A stretch of 64,000 nucleotides of DNA from Aquila chrysaetos chrysaetos (Eukaryota > Chordata > Aves > Accipitriformes > Accipitridae): the NCBI RefSeq assembly GCF_900496995.4, contig NC_044029.1:16740001-16804000 (forward strand), written 5' to 3'. The notes below the pieces were generated by a model. The model searched no databases. It was not told the origin of the DNA and saw nothing but the letters and a program-made list of their open reading frames with translations. Made by a program: the position numbers and the translations under genes. Below, piece after piece: positions 61,471 through 64,000 of this stretch. Each line of letters opens with the position of its first letter. Position 1 is the first letter of the stretch.

Positions 61471-64000
61471 CTGCAAAGGGAGAGGATATGGGAGAAGGAG
61501 CCTTTTTAGCTTAAATCCTGAATAATTGCTTTGGCAGACGGCCACAGCATAGCTTCTGCATACACTTGTCAATGACCAGACCGGTCCCTAATGCACGAAG
61601 AATGGCTCAGCTGAACTGCAGCTGATTATTTCTTCAAATCCAAGTTTAAAAAAGAATTTTGCTCAAGAGCCAGGTGATTCCACTGGAGCAGTGACAATGT
61701 GCTACAGCCAAAGCCCTTTGGTGTGTTATACACTAAACTGTTGCACACACAATCATTCACAAGAAAGTAACATTTTTCCCACCGTTAAAAAAAAAATCTG
61801 CAAAAAACCCCCAACTACAGCTGAAACGTTCTTTACAAGACATCTATATTGGAGACTTACGGTAATGGGCATATGATGTTCAGCCACAACATCCAACAAT
61901 TTCATTACCCTTGAAAGTAGCTGGAAAACAATTCTGAATCTTTAGAATTCCAATAAGGTTGATTTAACTTCTAGTTGCATCCTTGTCCTTTTACTTTATA
62001 ACATTAACCATTGTATTTTTTCACTGTTGAAGCACTAGAATAGGAGCCCTGAGGAGCAAGTAATTTCTTTATGAACAAAGCTGTACAAGGTTCAACGATA
62101 AGCTTGTCGTAAAAATTAGCGTTGCTATTGAAATTACCCTCCTTTGAAAATCTCATCTTATGCTTTGCTTCATTCACACAGAAAATCCAAGGAGTACATA
62201 AGGATTACTGAAAAAAAACCATTTGTGTAGTGCAAAAATTCACATCACGAAAAAAAAATTAACAGTAAGGTTGCTTTTGAGAATGAAAACTCCCAAAGTA
62301 GTAACAGAAATTGCCAAATATTCAAATAACTTTGATAATCACTTGCAAAAATTAGCTGACAAAATACAGCACGGAAAAAGCACTCTAATTATGACAGTAA
62401 TTAAAATACGGTACAATTAGAAATAAACAGTCCCGACAAAAATATTTTTTACTAGTAATGTATATACACTCATAAAAAGACCAATTGTGTTCCCAAAGTA
62501 GAGGGAACAGAGCTACCCATCTGTATGTCATTTAGTACAGGAGAGGCAATGGCAGGTTTAAATTACATGGTATTGGATTGCAATTTCCTAACATTGGATG
62601 CTTTTCTGCTTTTTTACCTTGAGTCATTACTAAGGAGTGTTCATAAAAACTAGCTTACAGCACAGATGCTTGCAAATCATTTAAGAAAAGATGTTTCTTT
62701 CTTCCTCCCCCTCTCCTTTTCTCATTTTCTTAATGTGTGGGGGTGGGTGAATAGGGGAGAGAGAAAAAGAATAATGCTGTTGGTCACTACCGACTAACCC
62801 TAGGAAGTATTTTCAGGAAGAAAAAAGTAAAATTGAAAACATCTGATTGAAGTAAATAGTGCAAACATAAAAAGCTTTACTAGTGAAAGAAAGGTATTGA
62901 AAAGCGACTTTATTTCATAGATTAGAAATTACTTTTGATCTAAACATTCTTAAAAACAGATTGTTTTCCACTCTGAGCCATCTCATTAGCTGTGCTGCAG
63001 AGCCTTCGTTTTAATGGCAAGCTTTGAAAGAGCGCTGCTGTATGCCTTTGTTAGCCTCAATCTTATTTGGGAGAGGGATAAAGATTTCATTCCAGGTCTC
63101 TTTGTTTGTCTTTCAAGAACCACTAAAGCAGCATTCACACAAATTTTGCAAGAATGTGCCCTGTGCCATAGCTTACAAATTATTTGGTTTTGGTGCACTT
63201 AAAGGTCACCTTCCAAATTAGCAAAATTTTCCTACATCCTGGCTTTTCAACCTTAAATGTAAATATTGTTTCCTAACTGTAAGTGAGGTTTGTTCTTCAT
63301 AACATTTGGTTGCTTATTTAAAGATGTCAAACGTTGGAGGTTTTTATTCTCCGAACGTGCAGGCCTCTAGGACTAATAAGTCTTTCAAAGTATAGCTAAC
63401 AGGGAAAGGAAGCATATGCATTATATAAATAGCTATTGTTACGTTGCATTACGCAGCTCAGAAAGAAACTGTTTGAGATACGGTCTTTCATCTACAATTT
63501 CAGTATGAAAAAGTAGTCTAGAGAGCAGCAAAGACTCTTACAAACCAACACCTCTTCACTTTTAAAAGTATCTACCAATTACTCTTTCAAAAAATTCTAT
63601 TTGCTCTTTAGATGTTGCAAAAAAGCAAACTAAGCGTAACTTCACTTTGGGAAAAGTCAGAGAAAATACTGAATGTTGTAAAGAATGGTCAGTATTCCCT
63701 CTTTACTCTCCTTGAATAATTTTTCATCTATTTCAGAAATTTAGCGTTCTTCAGTCAATGGGCTCACCATATGCACAAGGAAATTTCTATATGCCACTTG
63801 AGCCACGACATAGATCAGAAGTAGGAAGTGTGTTATGAAAGATTTTTTTCCCTATTGTTTCTAATAATTAACCGCGTGTTTTACAACACAGACAAGTATT
63901 TATGTCTACAGGGGAATTTTGCCAAACTGCACTGGGGTAAACTGCAACCTACCCCAACAAAGGACTCTCAGGTTTGTAATTTAGTGGAGTATACATCAGC
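61471..64000 (-). other. MSRB3: Part of the upstream MSRB3 intron
   Basis: The sequence upstream of the first visible exon should be intron, because that exon starts with an acceptor. I looked for a signal-peptide or mitochondrial first exon and found none. The block 62980-63230 is open in several frames on both strands and may be a conserved non-coding element, but no protein family is recognised. Confidence 0.7.

Noticed and set aside
1..64000. tRNA, rRNA, CRISPR, operon or bacterial features
   Set aside because: Nothing of the kind was seen. The sequence is vertebrate with large introns, so start-codon and ribosome-binding-site logic does not apply.
1..64000. A new multi-gene system
   Set aside because: Only one gene, the well-known MSRB3, can be supported. 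The unexplained signals are regulatory islands and repeats, not a gene system.

Overview
This window is vertebrate nuclear DNA, most likely from a bird. It is about 60% AT and has no prokaryote-style gene packing. Its few recognisable exons are short, bounded by GT/AG and separated by introns of 1.8 to 32 kb. The one clear transposable element is a 5'-truncated CR1 LINE with the typical avian CR1 3' end. The species cannot be fixed from the sequence alone.

One gene can be supported: MSRB3 (methionine-R-sulfoxide reductase B3), on the minus strand, so transcription runs from high to low coordinates. Five coding exons are visible: 61362-61470, 59498-59575, 47733-47761 (29 nt), 15396-15493 and 10176-10340 (with stop). 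Their phases join without a break into about 159 residues. These hold both zinc-binding CxxC motifs, the GWPSF segment, the HLGH segment, the RYC active-site cysteine and a C-terminal KAEL, an ER-retention-type tail. The 5' exons (signal or transit peptide) are not in the window and should lie beyond 64000. The 3' UTR probably runs from 10175 down to about 7545, where there is an AATAAA on the minus strand.

Layout: 1-7545 is non-coding flank downstream of MSRB3, with a GC-rich patch (6400-6760) and two back-to-back hairpins (6306-6352). 7545-10340 is the terminal exon. 10341-61361 is introns plus internal exons. 61471-64000 is part of a further upstream intron. Two CpG-rich islands lie inside the gene. 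One, about 24990-26060, is in the 32-kb intron. The other, about 59780-60560, is split by an AT-rich core and lies in the 1.8-kb intron. Neither is at the 5' end of the recognised transcript. They are candidate internal or antisense promoters, or enhancers, and are the most interesting unexplained signals here. The first carries overlapping E2F- and YY1-type motifs and a minus-strand ATG whose frame could splice in phase to the fourth visible exon.

Repeats are sparse: one CR1, several locally duplicated tandem units (51, 37, 29 and 15 bp), a (TA)n stretch in the probable 3' UTR, a 21-base C run and a handful of degraded short interspersed repeats. I found no RNA gene, CRISPR array, virus-derived gene or new multi-gene system. 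Most open frames in the window look like chance.
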